DNA of 64,000 nucleotides from Tubiluchus corallicola (GCA_030141605.1 JAQGDQ010000008.1:1042501-1106500), one strand, 5' to 3'. Shown: positions 35,640-50,500, numbered from the stretch's first letter. Translations and numbers: made by a program. The notes: a model not told the origin generated them from the sequence alone.

Positions 35640-36345
35640 AATGAAACTTAATAACTGAGCTGGTCACATGGCTTTGATCCTGAGCCCTCAATTTGCTTTT
35701 GAAAATACTAACTTTTGGGGCACTAACCACCTCGCCTGACAAGGCATTCCAGCAGAGAGTAACACAAGTGTTAATACGGTAGATTCTCTGGAACAGTTTC
35801 ATCGATTGTCCACGTAGGTCACAGTGGCGATGAGTCGGGAAGCTCAGAAAAAGTCATCTTTATTCAAGATGTCAACTTGTTCAAAATTTTGAAGCAATGA
35901 ATAAGGTCTTTAGTTTTGTGTCTCTGATACAGTAGGGTAATGTCTTTAACTTGTCCGTCAGTCATATTTTCAAATTAAAACAATGACTCTGAATCCGCTG
36001 AAGCTGGTTAATTAGAGTGATGTGCTGTGGTGACCAAGCATCTGCTGCATACTCAAGCTCTGGCCGAACCAATGTTTTATACAATGGGATTATAACTTTA
36101 AAAACCTTGACAAACCCGTTTAATCAAACACGACTGTGTTTGCTGACTTTTCGATCCTAGTTATATGCTTATTCCATTATAAATCCTTAGCCATCCATTA
36201 TAAAACCTTTCACTTCAGTTGGTTGATTAGTTTTGGACCCACAAAGTTTGTATCTGAAATCATGCTTGGGTATAATGCGAAGGACAGAGCACTTAGGTTT
36301 TGGGGTCAATAGGTACAACTCGCACTATACTATTTTTCTACCTGG
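35640..36345 (-). mobile_element. non-LTR RT relic (RTE/CR1-like C-terminal half)
   Basis: Minus-strand frames read IPLYKTLVRPELEYAADAWS then PQHITLINQLQRIQSHCF (about 36096-35980). Upstream there is KHDFRYKLCGSK and NKHITRIEKSANTV; downstream RHKTKDLIHCFKILNKLTS, DLRGQSMKLFQ and SAPKVSIFKSKL. This order is the usual RT thumb and tail (LYKTLVRPHLEYA, FKILNG, TRGHSMKL, FKSRLD). Several frameshifts and stops show it is dead. It lies between the divergent dynein and ZNRF-like coding starts. Confidence 0.75.
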
Positions 36346-38546
36346 AATACAATGTTTTGTAGATCGATGAAGTCTCTGTATATATGTATTGCCTTGTATT
36401 GTATTGATGATTGGCTAATCGTTTTTTGAATTGGAAAACGAAAAACATTCCTGAAATATTTTTTTCGCAAAAGTTACACTCATTATTTTAGGAAAATAAG
36501 ACTTTTGCCAAAATAACCAATTTTTTCATAACTGTGCCTGAACAATGTCTACAAAGAGCTTTTCTGCAGCATATCATTAGCACTTTGATTGAAGATGATC
36601 TGTTGATGTTCTAGAAGTAAGTAAGGTTGTAATTAACAGGGAAACAAGTGGCAGAATGACTACTGTGAGTGAACTGTTGAGATTCAAGCGTCAATGACAA
36701 GAGATAGTGGGACACCCAACGTCTTTCACACAAGTAATTTCTAAGAAGCTTTAATAAGCATCAGACTTTAGATGACAGCCAACTTTAAAGAATTTGCATG
36801 GTTAACCTAAATGTATCTCACAATCAATAATGTACTATGTATAGTATGTAGGTAATAACATAATATTATTTTTCAATCTGTTAAGCTGGTTAAGGTAGCA
36901 GACTACGGCACGAGTCACCAGCCTGGATCTAATTATGCATTCTGTGCAATGTCGAATAGTTTCTTTATCTAAATGGTTTTCGAAAAAAATGGGGGCATCC
37001 TATTCTTTAAGAAATGGCTGTTAGCCAATGACACAAACATATATTAATTAGAAAAAGACCAAACACCCATGTAACGACAGTATATGTTACAGGCATTGTG
37101 TAATGTTTAGATGTATAAATTTCCTAAGCATTTCATTTACATGATTAATTAATTACTGGTATTTTTCTTCCCTTAAAAAAGAGTGTTTGTATATTGTTTT
37201 ATTTGCCTGCCCTTTTCTAATTTAGTGTAAAATCATTTTGTCATTTTAAGCATCGAGTAATTAGGACCATTGGTTGTTTCTGAATGCTCTATGAAACACA
37301 ACTAGAATGGAAGTACTAATGTCCTTGGATCTGGCACGCCTTTTTATCAGTTAATGTGGCGACAACACCAACAATAATGTGACCAAACTTTGAGGATCAC
37401 ACATTTTGTACCAAATCCAAAAACACATCGCTTCTGCAGCAAATAGCACATGAATGAAACAATGATGTAATCTCAATGTCTGTAAGCTTGAAATGCTAGT
37501 TACCTATGCTAACACTCAAATTTGCAAGTGCATAAAACTTATTTCGAACAGTCTCTGGAACAAAAATTGCATCAAAACAATTGACCATTTGTTTTACTTT
37601 CACACTATCTAAAAGTTTATTCAACACTTTATAAAAAAATGCCTAGGAAAAGTATATTAGAAGCAATGGGCTTACGTTCTTGATGCTTCACCCAATAAAA
37701 CTTTTGTATAATGTATAATGTCTAGGAAAAGTGTAGAAGAAATTACTTTAGACAATTTACCTGGCTTCTTTAGGCTTCTAGAGAATGCCGGTTTCACACT
37801 TTGCCTGTAACTTTATACACTAAGCAGCATAGCATTGCGAAACGGATGTATACTTCACTTTTCTACACTAAAAAGAAACAAGCTCATCTTGGTCTCATTT
37901 ATTTTTTTATGGTTTGGAGCTGCAGCTAGTATATAGCTTTCATTTTGTTAATGACTGTAGCAAGACTGACATCTTGAATCTTATTCATGATACTCCTAAA
38001 GAACCTTAAGGAACACCAGCATTAATGTTTTACATAGAAGACTGCTTTAAACAACTTGGGACTTGCTATTGTTGAGATATGACGATGACGTATTATAGTA
38101 GACAGAGTACTGCCACCTACGCTGCATGATTGAAATTTACTGGGCTGCTAGACCTTGTCGTAAATTTGGATACCCTAAAGACTACTAACCTGGCTTGTAA
38201 AGAGGTTGCCTTAGTAATAAGGCCAAGTTGAATAATCCCACTGAACAAAATTTTTAAGCATTCTGTGTTCTAATTTATCAAGAATACCAGTTATTTTTAA
38301 AATACATCTCATTTATTTTGGAGTGCAATAATGAAACATGCTTAGTTGTTTTGTCAGGACCCAAGGAGTAATCAGGCTTGCATGGTTTTAGTAAACTGTT
38401 TTGTCACGTCGAATGAAGGACAAGCAATAATTGAGAATCTGCTAAACTAAATGTAATTTAATTTGTTACATTATAATTTGCAGCACTAACTTATCTTATC
38501 ATTTGTTTTAAATAGACTCCTGTGCCTGACAAGGATCTCAAAAATT
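36346..38546. other. upstream region or 5' intron of the ZNRF-like gene
   Basis: No exon, RNA gene or repeat that I can support. If the 5' UTR exon is near 35430, this is its intron; a weak acceptor AAATAG ends at about 38515. Confidence 0.25.
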
Positions 38547-41500
38547 ATGGGAGCAAAACCCAGTGTTACTCGAAACAATGATCGTTCTTTCACTGATCAT
38601 GAAAATGCGCCTACTATAGCTGCTGGTGGACTACCACATGCTCATAGTATAGCAACTGCAGGCGGAGACTCTCCTCTGTCACTGCGAGTACCACTGGGCC
38701 ATCAACGCTCAAACAGTACGTCGCATAGTGAAGCCGGACTAGAATACAGACACTTACGCCGTACTCCGAGAAGTGGTAATAGAGGACGCTTTTTTAGTTT
38801 GGGACCTCTAGGTCTTTCACCTCGTAATGAAGGCCACAACAGCCGAACACCGAGAGGTGCCAGTGGGGGCATGTTTGATTCGGACAGTAGTAGTCCTGAT
38901 GAGGATTTTGCTGGCCTTGCTCAGTTTATCCATCTGTCACAATCATTGCCTATTCAACTAGTCTCACTTGATGGTAAGTAGCAGTTTTTTGTACAATTAT
39001 TCTGACAAGTCACTGTGCGTCCCAAGTTTGGGAAGGTTTATTTCTTTGTTTATGAGATCGGATTCATTCTCAAAATCGCCATGAGACTGAGTTTATGTGG
39101 ATACGTCATAGATTTTAGTGCCATGCATGTACTGAGAGAGATTGCTAAACGTAAAAAGTGAGGAATTCAGTGGACGCCATGTTGTGCAATACAAAATACT
39201 ATTTTCGATAGTTAGGCAAGACTATTATGTCAAAACAGCCCTAGAGTGATGCATTTTCAAAGTAATGATCAATAAACAGGCTAGTAATTTCTCTTATGCC
39301 TATCCATCATATTTAAATCTATGAAGTTCACTCTAAGGTGAAAAGCTAACTAGTACTATTAAAGGATTGTCTGAGTTTTTAGATAATTTGTGATCACTGT
39401 TGTGTACCCATATCAGTATCTCTTGATTATTGTTCCATCAGTATTGTAAATAAACCAAATGAATTACTTATTTTTATCTGCCAGTGCTAGCATCTCTGAT
39501 TTCTAAGAACTCATATACTGAGTTTTTTTATTACATGTTAGGCATCCAGTTTTCCACTTTTTAATTCATGTTAACTCACAAACACTGAGAGCTAGAATTA
39601 CAAAACTTACAGGGTAGATATACTTGGGGTAGGCCCCTTGAAGGTGTGGTGAACAGTGACCTCTGTCAGAGGGTCAAGGACACTGGACATTGGTCAGTTT
39701 CTCGATTACCATATAATGCCTCTTATGGCTTATAGTTAAACTGAAAATTTTATTCATCAGTATTTAGGTATTGTAAGGTTGATTGTGTACCTATAGTGAA
39801 ATGATAAACAATCTCATATTCGAATTGGAGTTGAAGAGCTCGAGGTGCTTCATTGGCCCAGGCAAAGTCAAGTGATAAATAGTCACGAGCACCAGTACCT
39901 TGCTTAGTACTTTACTAGTATTGTCGAGTTAGCCTCACTCGCCTAAGGATGGCCAGGTGTAAACACGATCACAGGAATCGCTCCCACTTTTGGACCTCAA
40001 TTTATTCAGTCTTGTTTAACTGATCATAGCATGTTTTTGTTAGTCACATGTTTAATGTTGAGTTGAGTAACCATCTCTTTATCTGTACAGCAGTATCTTT
40101 AAAAAGGTACCATTCAGGGGCAGAAGTTCAGAAGCAGCTTAGAGAACTACTTTCAGACTGTGATTGTCTTCTTTCATTACCGCCTTCTATCAAAATCAGC
40201 TCAGGTGCATACCGCACACACTAGCCCGCATTTAAGAAGACTAGATTGGACCTAGAAATTTTAGCACACTTATAATGACCGTGCACATATTTTATTGTGG
40301 CAAGTTGTCATACTAAGAAGTAAACCAGTTACTTATGACGTCAGAACAAGTTGGCCAATTTTCCCTTAGGGTCTGCCATTGAACTGGCTAACATGCTAAT
40401 GGCAATGTAACTTGCGTTTTGTATCACCCTGAATTACACATATCTGGTGTATGTTCCCTTTCTCACTAAGTTTGTCTTGCTGCGTTGTCTGTAAACCCAC
40501 CGTCATAAAAATGAAGTTATGTGCGAATAATAATTGTTAAGATTTACGAAACTCTTGGCAAGGAATGGATCTCATCTAGCGGGATCGCAAATACGCGGAA
40601 ATCCTTTTCTGAACTTTTCATTGCACCCAAGATGTTGGCAAGTTGCCAATAGCAGCAGTCAATAACTTTTGCTTGACTCTTGGTAAATTATTACGTGATT
40701 CATCATAACACCAGCTACGCATGATCTACAACATGACTGCGCATAGCTTGCAATCTTAATTGAATTACTTCTATGTTACTCAAATGTTCATTTGTTAATT
40801 TTAATTGCTATGACACACGTCTCATTGAATTTTTATTCAGAGCAAACTCTGTGCTGATTGAATAACTCAATCCCCGCTCTCTGGATTTTACCAGAAATTT
40901 GAGTATGTAGTTATACGCAGTTTTAGATATATATTTTTAGCAGTATGTTTATTGTCGACTCGTCATAGCCAAAAAACTAATCTAATCTTAATGTCACGAG
41001 GACATTACATCACGTAGACAAAGATGTACTGTATGTCAAGTTCCCAACAGCTACCAGTCATTTCATTACACACACATTGTTTTTTGTATGATTTTGCATA
41101 TGTTTTGTACATTAACCAGTTGTGGTGTATCATATCTTAAACTGTAGAACAAACACTGCTACCAGTGATCAGCAATGCGCGAGTTTTCCGCAAATGTCAA
41201 TGATGCTAATTTTTTATCCATATTCCGTAGACTTGTGTTTATTGTTGTTTTGGTAGGCATACTATATACGTCAGCCAGCTACTGTGTATCGCAGACTGTA
41301 GAGCAAATACAGCTATGATATCACTGACGCTGTAATGTCAATTGTCACTGTTGTGCCAGCTCTTAAAACTGTATTGATCATTGCTGTCACTAGTCAACCT
41401 GTCAGCCTGCCTGTAAACGCTGGGAACTGGCTTCATTTAATGCGGCTTAACTGGCTTCCGAACCTCCATCTCATCCTGAGCTTTTTTCTCCAAAGTTTTG

Positions 41501-44500
41501 TCTTTTCGAGAGAGCCGAGGATTGCTTTGAAATCTCGATGTCTTTAGCACTGAGCTGTCACAATGGACTGGAGACGTCGCGTAGAAAATGTTGGAACTGT
41601 AGCATTCCTAGTGGCTGATGTTGGAAAATTATTTGTATAGCATGAACACAGTAAATTATTTGCCAATCACAATGGTTTGCGCATCGATAATGTTAAATTT
41701 CGGCGTTCTTGGATTTGACCCCGTCCTTGCACTAGACAAGTAGGGGAACCCTGCATGTTTTAGATTATTAATAATTTTGTTAAAATTTGTTACTTTATGA
41801 ACCTAGTATAATTGGCTAGCAGCCTACGCATCACGAAAAACGGAAAGGTGACTGATATCGCAAAAGGATGAAAATGTATTTTAGTCGATTTTTTTTTGCT
41901 TTTAAGTTTCTTGGAAAAAGTTTCTTAGTTTTGAAAATGTGAGAATTCATCAAGTGCCATATGTCTTAAGCATTTCAAGATTAAGGATGTAGTAGCTCTA
42001 CTTGGTTAAAAGTGGTATTAAAAGATGGCAACACTAGCAGTTAAATACATTACACGAAGACATCTGTTGACATTGTTCAGTGTTTAAACATCATAAACTG
42101 GTTTTTAATGTTGAGCAGCAATTCATCCCCTATACTGGGTGTTTAGATTTACCTTGCATAAATGCGACTCTATAAATGGCTGTGCTGACTGTTGAAGCCG
42201 TCTCTACGTCAAAATGCGTTATCATGCAAAGTATCGAGTAAACTCATTCAGCTACCTAGGATTCTAGGGTTATTATGATGATATTTTTCCTCTGCCTAAT
42301 TGCGTAATTCGTTTTTAGTTTTTACTCACGAATTTTGCTCAATTCACTGATAAGTTCAGTGAGGTTGTGATCCGAGAGGCGCATCAACAAAATTTGTTGT
42401 TTATGCCATTGGGGAAGTCAAAGTTTTATTTGTGAGCAGGGTCCCTTTGCCATGGACTTTTACAGGTTATGTGATAAACAAGTTACTAGTCCAGTGATCT
42501 AAATAGTATTTACCAGTTACTGGGTTTATATTGTACAATGGGTCTAGTAATACAAACAACGAATTATATAAGAATGTGCCTATCATTTTTCATTTTATAG
42601 ATATCGTATGTATAAATAATGAAAAAATGTCCATTAAAACATGGCTGTTGAGTTTGGAACCAACGTTTGTGTAGGGTGATTGCTTGTTTATGTCTGAAAT
42701 ATATGCTAGTAGAAATAAAACATATAGTTTGTTTGGTTACAAAATAAAACTTAAACCAATGAGTAAGAGAGTTTAGTAAGATGACTGGTGACTAAGTATA
42801 TTTGTGTGGTTACTATGTTTTGGCGACTCGTAGGTTGATTGAACTTCCTGATTCATTGTCTTGCGGAATTTTGAAAAAGGGATACAACTAGTTTTCTAAC
42901 TGAGTGTTCTAATTTTGGGAATTTGAATTTAAGACTTTCGTGGCATATTTATGACTGTTATCGTGACTGTTATATGAATGATTATAGTTTAGTTTTTGAT
43001 ATTTTTTATATATAATCTCAGACTTTTGAAAAAAAACTACCTTGTCTTTAGTTGTTAGACCGTGGAAGATGCACTGGGGACCTCTCGTCATTCGTATATA
43101 TAGAAAGAAAGATAGATAGATAAATAGATAGATAAAGTCAGAGAGACAGAGAATGAGGGAGGGAGAGAGAGTGAGTGAGTGAGAGAAAGAGAGAGAGAGA
43201 GACATATGCATAAGGCAATATTCAATCCAATCCAGTATTAGACAAAAACCTCATTGGTTGCCTCACGTGCTACCACAGTATAAAACCTGCACATGTCATC
43301 CAGAGTCAAGTCTATAAGCGATATTATTTCATGATGTAACTCATGCAAGTCTGAGAAATGAAGTGACATTTTTCTTTTAGTTGCTGATGCCACATGCGTT
43401 TTCATATTTTCGCAACTTTATTTAATGATTTTTATTACCGCAGACGTTTTCGTTGCATGTCAAACAGCCAGGCTTTGAAATTGCGGAAATTTACTTATTC
43501 ATATGCAGTGTGTGGGGATTTCTTTCTCATCTCGCACACACTGTGACTCATGAATTTTAAAAGCTTCGCATTATTTTGCTAACTAAATTTTGAATCCTTG
43601 AAAACTAAGTTTGTCTCATGCATCATGACTGTGCAAGCAAGCATTGGACCTGGGCATCTTAAGGGAGCCGCTGGCTGGAAGCCAAGCTAACATCTGGATA
43701 TGATATTTATCTGGCGTGATGAAGCCTTACTCGTGTTCACTGTACATACCAAAAATCAACCTTAACCTCAAATTGAATGTGATTGAGAAGCGTTGCGTTT
43801 GAAGGCAATTCTCTTCACTCGCTTAGATACAGCTTAGGTGATTAAAATAGGAGTAACAGAAATCTTGCAGAAATGTTAAATTGAAGCTGCAAAACTAGCA
43901 GCAAAGATGTTACTATTGATGCTATCTTAAACTGAATTAAATGTGATGCACATTAATTCTGCTAATGTATATAGAACTTTATATATTTGTAGCTATTTTG
44001 GTTATACATATATAAACATACACAGTTACATACACATATTCCTTGATTCATACATTCCCGAAAAGCGACAGTCTGACAAATAATTTTACTTTTATTACAA
44101 AACGAATAGGATTTACAATTTTTAAAAATAACTAGTAAAAGAGGGGTTTAAGGCCTAAAATCCAAGATACAAAAGGGTTGTGACTTGCCACTGTTTTTGT
44201 GCAATGTATGCTACGATTTTTCTTTCTTTTATTTTGCTACTTTCTGCTCGAAAATATGTAACTCCTTGATGCTGTATTCCAAAGTGAAATTTATTTTATT
44301 TCATGTAACTTAAAACGCTGTCAATATATTTTCTGAATGGCTTGGCGACTGTATAAAATGTGTTTTTCTCAAACGCTACCTCGATTTGTGCGTATACTGA
44401 ATTTACTATTTACTGCATTGGCAATGTGCATATCGTGTGACCTAGCAAAATATTTTTCGAACGTAATGGTAATTTTTCCAAAGGTAAAAACGATGAAGTT

Positions 44501-47500
44501 GTAATGCGCCTGATAACGAAATTATGAAATACGTTGCCGTTGCTATTATCGTGTTTGTCACTATTACGATAAATACAAATAAAGTCGGTTTAATTTAGCG
44601 GTGCTGTCCCATTTAAAATGTGTCAAAAGCGTACTAGCAGTACTACTGAGAGTCAATGATTTAAACACCACAATTTATTTAGATGAGGTGCATAGCCGAG
44701 TATGCTTGGAGACCGAAGTGTTGTCGAGGCTAGTCGATTAATACATTTTCGTTCTCGATGGATGCCGATTCTAGCTGTTTACTTTACTAAGAACCGATAT
44801 ATTCACAGCAAACTTATCTGTAACTAAGAAACCTCTGTATGTTCAGTATGTTTGAGAAGGGTGTTTGAGAAAAAACACATTTTAAAAAATCGCATAGGCA
44901 CTCGAGAAAATGTACTTTCAAAATGTATAAGCCTGTTGGCAGCGTTGACAGCGTTGTACATGTATATGAAATAACGTTTCACTTTGGAATATAGTATCAA
45001 GAGTTCGAGATATTTTCGAGCAGGAAACAGAAAAGAAAAATCGTAGCCTACGTTGCGCAAAAACAGTGAGAAGTCACCACACTTTTGCGTGAACCAGATT
45101 TAGGTCTTACCACGGCTATCTACAGCCGGTCGGTCCTGCCATTGAATGTTGGATTCCGGCTTGCAGTGTGCCGAATCGTACAAAAAATGGATTTATTTAA
45201 GCTGCGAAACAACTTCACGAGAGTTTCAGCTACTTTTCTTTATGAAAATTCTCTCTGGCAGAGCTAGAGCTATCTCCGGGTGCATTTTCAGGTTTGCTAG
45301 GTTTGCAAGATAAACATATTGAACCGATTTCACGGATCCCGCTCAATAAACAGCTAGCCTGAGTGTGCGCTTCTAGTATTAGTAAATAATAAATACCACC
45401 AAAGTTCCAGTCCATAATAAACTGAGAGCTGCTATTCGCCTTCGTTTACTAAGAAGTCGAAAACTTGAACCTCGTGAAGTCGCATTCACACCTCACACTT
45501 TCTCGTGTGAATGTTTAAGGAAGGAAAGCTCGATTATGAAGTTATCTAGATTCTGCATGATTGCTCTTGTATATAAAGTATAATACACTGTGCACCCTGC
45601 AAGTTTTAAACATAAATTTTGCTATTAAGCTTACATTCCTTAGAAATCAATGCCAGTTTGGCCAATTTGGTTCGAAACCAGTTAATTTACGTCATTGTTT
45701 CATAGTAATTAGCATCGTAATAACCCTGGCAAAACCCACAACAACAACACGTACGACTCTCACCACAGAATACACACTCCCCATACCCACTGTGATCGGT
45801 AGCAAAGCTACAGGAAAAAGTCTGTTTTGGCTAGGAAAAACTCGTATTTAATTTTCGTAGACTTAGTGTTAGGGTACGGTTATTCGTTGTTCTCCATGCC
45901 TTTTTTCCCGGTGACTATTTTTTAACCTGTATTCCCACCCACACCACACCGTGTTGCCGCGCCGTTGTAGCTGGTTATAACAATAGCAACAACGCGACGT
46001 ATAACAATAACAGTAATGCGACAACAACTACTTAGATGTAGATGCGTTATTGTTACAAGGAAACTGCAACTGTTAACACTTGGTTTACCTTTAAAATGAA
46101 AAAGCTCTAAAAGAAAAATGTTTTCTGTAACATCTGTATTAAATTAAAATCAGTTATTTTCAATGATGCGCAAACATTCCACTTAGTGTCGCGTTTACTT
46201 GTTTAACAATATAATGACAGTGATATGCTAATACCCATTACGTATAGCTTACGTTAGAGTAGCTGTTGATGACAATGTACGGAAGAGCCGCACATCCCCA
46301 AAAGACAAAGCCTGTTCAAATTCTGTTATAAAGATGTTGAAAAAACTGTAAAATACACTCTCCCCAATTTGTTAAGTGTTTGTTAAGGAATCTTTCTAAA
46401 TGAAATGTTCACACTTTACAGATCTTTTCGTCTTTTTCTGCGTGTGTTCTTATATTTTTCAAGTCGCCAAAACAGTTTCCAAAAATCGATTTTTTTTCTT
46501 GAGATTGTTGCGCTTTTTTCCGAAAATTTGGGGAGAGGCGGGTCTAGAAAAAACGATTATTGCGGTGACTCATTAAACACCTAGGAAAGCAAACACCCTA
46601 CGTTGAAAGCTCTTTCCGATGATATACAGTGTATAATATAACACTCAATCGCGCCCCCGCACTTCACAGTTCTAATTTCAGTCTTGTTATAAGTTTTGGC
46701 GCGAAAAACGGGCAAACATTGCCATTGTTAGAGTTTTTGCCCGTCGTTGAGACTCCCTTTGCCTTCTCGGACGGTCCGAATCGAAAAATGGATCCCTATT
46801 GGATAATGGGAGACCAAGACAGTTCGTTCGGTATATAATTTGTCAAAAATGGTTCAGTAGTTGTAGAGAAAATACAGTATTATATAAATATAATAAATCG
46901 GTCTAACAAATCCCTAAATATACTTGGAGAAATATACTATTATTACTTTACTTGTGCATATATATATATATATATTAAGTGTTCCATTCTCCAATGTATA
47001 AGATGACTCAAGATCATGCCAAAATTTCAAATGCAAAAACTGCTGTGAAATTTCAACAGTGCTTTAGCAATAAGGCATCCGATTTTCTTCAAACCGGAAT
47101 TTTAAAACTGAACCCAACATTAAAAAAAACTGACACGATTTAACGTGGATTAGACATTGGGTGTCATGCGGCGCGTAAAAATTCCTTTACTGTATCAAAA
47201 ACAGTTTGGCATTTGAAACATTGAAACATTATCAAAAATTCTTCTGAAGTGAAGCTTTCTGAAAAGCCATCAACTTCGCTTCTCGGTCTTTTGATTCTTA
47301 CACACTGACTTTTATTCTGTCATTGAACTGAAATAAGAAATTGGTTGTTTATTTTATGCTATAGAAGATGGTCATTCATAACCAGTGAGCATTCCCTACA
47401 TCAGTAATGCTGAATCCAAGAAACGGTAGGACTCCACGTGTGCGTGATCCTAACTGTAATGCGTGAGGAGTATTAACTTTTTCCATGTGTTCGTAAGCGC

Positions 47501-50500
47501 TAGGCGTATTAACAAAGCTCATGGTGTTCTTTCAGATATTTTTAGTTACTGTTCACAAAAATTAGAAGTAATAATTTTTGGAAGCCATGTCTGTGTCAAA
47601 AATTAGCTTATCAGTCTGTACTATTAGCCGGAAAAATTCAAAAGAAAGCACTGATTTTGCACTGGGTACGTAACATTTTTGCAAGTGAGAGAAAAATATA
47701 GCGTGTATAACCATATCACCACTTAGTTAAAACACTGCAACTAGATGCAGAACAACATAATTGCACGCTTCTTCTAAGCTCTCAAAGGCTCAATAAAAAC
47801 AACAATGTGGAAGAAATATTTTTGTGTATAGGTTCTGAAGTTACCAAAATTCACCTGACCAGGAAGCCAACCAGCGAAAATGATCACCGGAAACCTGAAA
47901 ATTCGGTAAATCACAAGGCAAAGGCGGCTTCCCGTCTGCGTGATGCGTACTCGGACGAACGCATTGCGCCTTCAGTGTACACATGGAAACACTTCCACGT
48001 GTTTAAATACAAACTGTTGTACATGCACTATAGATCATGCATCACGCATTACGCGCACCTGGAGTCATACTATAGTTACGCTAACTGAAACATATTTATA
48101 GACTTACAGTGAATCACTTTTGAGCTAATTTTTACCTCTCGTTATAGCAAAATCAAAATCATAGTGTTGTAGTTTGTTACTGCATTCTTCAGTTTATTAT
48201 TTTTACAGCGAGAAGACTAAGCTTTATTCGTGGCATGATTTTATTTGCAATTTTGTATAGAGGGGAATTTGCAGATTAGACTTGAACCTGAACATCATTT
48301 GTCTTGCAGCTTAATTATTTACAAAACCCACGAATTATGTGCTAGTTGCTTGAATATAATCCAGCATTATACATTTTGTTTTGGCTACTAGATATAAAGT
48401 AGAGTAGCCGATGTGGGTTTGGTTATTCAACTAAATGCAAACTGTGTCGAATTGTGCTTCACTAATTTCCTTCTTTCTTATTTCAGGTATCAAATGTCCA
48501 ATATGCTCAAAAGTCTTGCCATCTGATGACGTTGAATGTCATCTAGTAATGTGCCTGACTAAGCCAAGAGTTACATTCAATGGTAACATCATTTTTCCAT
48601 AAGTGTTTATATTTTACAGCATTTTTCTAAGTGTTTGTGTTTTTTGCATTGCTCTTACATTTACTTGCTCCAAGCCGAGGAAGCCAGCTAGTCTTTTGAT
48701 TCGTGGAAAAGTAACTAACCTAGTACCTCTTAGGGAGACCATAAATGGTGAATTCTTTTGGCAATTGAATCTTGAATCAAATCACAAAAATATTTTTTTT
48801 GAATCCAAGTGAATCTTAGACTGAATCAGTCATAAGCAGCTTCTGTGTATTATATCTGTGTGTGAAAAAATGGCAGTATTTGAAATCAAAGGTGACGTCC
48901 AAACCAATGCAAAGCCAGCACTAAGCTTTTGGCAGAACACATGCATATGCGTAATGCACTATTAATTTTGATGGAGAATATATTAACCCTTTTATCAGTG
49001 CAAACCAATTACCAACGATCAGCCAAAAGCTCTCTCCGGGAGTAAACTTTAAGTCACTTCGACTCACTAGACCCCACACACAGTATAAAACCGATAGTCA
49101 TTAAGTGGTTTTATTACTACGTTGTAACATGTTATCAGTTTCTTGTATGGATCAGGCAAAGTTTTATTAACTTTAAGACTATAGGCGAATGCCGGAAGTG
49201 TTATACCTATTCAATTCTTGTATGATTAATTTGTATTATCACTGAGACACAAAAATTGTTCGCTGTATAAGCTATTACATCGCTAAGTGTGTAAAAGGCC
49301 ACTTTTTTATTAATTGGTAGCCAAAAAGATGTACTAAACTAGGAAGTTGCTGGACTTTCAAAATTTTGTTATTATGAAATGCTGTACCTCACAAACGCAC
49401 ATCCAGCTACTATTTACATTTGACATCGCTTAATCTGTGAAAATTAGTTCCCAGTTAAAGTAAATTACAGTAAAAACTGAAATGTGGTAGAAATTTTGCA
49501 ATCCTGAGTTTCAGAGTGAAATTGACAGATTTTGTAGTTTGATAAGTTTGGCGAAGTAAAACTGGTTTAGTGCGGGGTACCATATGCGTCGTGGATTGTG
49601 TGTAGCATGCAAACTGAACCTGGCCCCATTGTCCTTTCGAAAACTTGAGTACTCTGACCAGATTGATTAATTTTGTAATCCGTTTCAGATGATGTGCTGG
49701 AAGCCGATAGCGGAGAATGTGCAATTTGTCTAGATGAGATGGTTCAAGGAGATACAATAGCCAGATTACCATGTCTTTGCATATATCATAAAATGTAAGT
49801 TTGCTTGCAATTGCATGTTGCTTTTGTGACCTGCGTAAAAACTTGTTAGAAGTGTTAGTGCTGTTGACTGTTGCTATCTGGACGTCTGTAAAATTGAGAT
49901 TGAGAAACTCTTAGCAACCATTTAGGCTTAGTGGTCAAGCAAAGGTGCGTTTAATGATCACAACTGCATGCTCATGGCTCATTGGCATAAAATGGTTGTA
50001 TGGAACCATAGCTTGCATTTTCCGAACGTACTGGCAATCATTTCATGAAGGCAGAAGTCTCTTAGGCTTACTTTTCGATCTGTCTGGCTTCCAACGCCTT
50101 TATAATATCCATATGCGAACTCCTGCACTTGACTTGGCTGCAGGTGATCAAAAGTTAAGCATTGTTACATCACAAAAACATCTAAATACGAACACAAAGA
50201 ACATTGTCGAAAAATTGTCAGTACTGAATGCAGTTTCTGTTACTTAACTACGTTTTTGTAAGATGAAGTGTGCATCAAAATAAAATTTCGAAGTAAATTT
50301 AAAAGAAATTAAATCTATTTTCAGAATTGGATTTCAAAGCAAATCTGCCACTTCTAAAATACGGTTCTTGTGTCATTTGAGCTCTTTTTCGTGATATCTT
50401 TACACCCAGTTTTTGCTCAATTTTTATGATCCAGTTATTGTCAAAAAAGCAAAATGCTTATAGTTTATGTACATGTGTCCATATTCCGGCGTGTCATTTC

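Noticed and set aside
45085-45851. two short plus-strand frames (60 and 96 codons) as small genes
   Set aside because: No domain, no splice continuity and low-complexity ACAACAACA-type composition in part.
47807-48088. 93-codon frame in ZNRF intron 1
   Set aside because: Overlaps the right arm of an inverted-repeat element and shows no domain.
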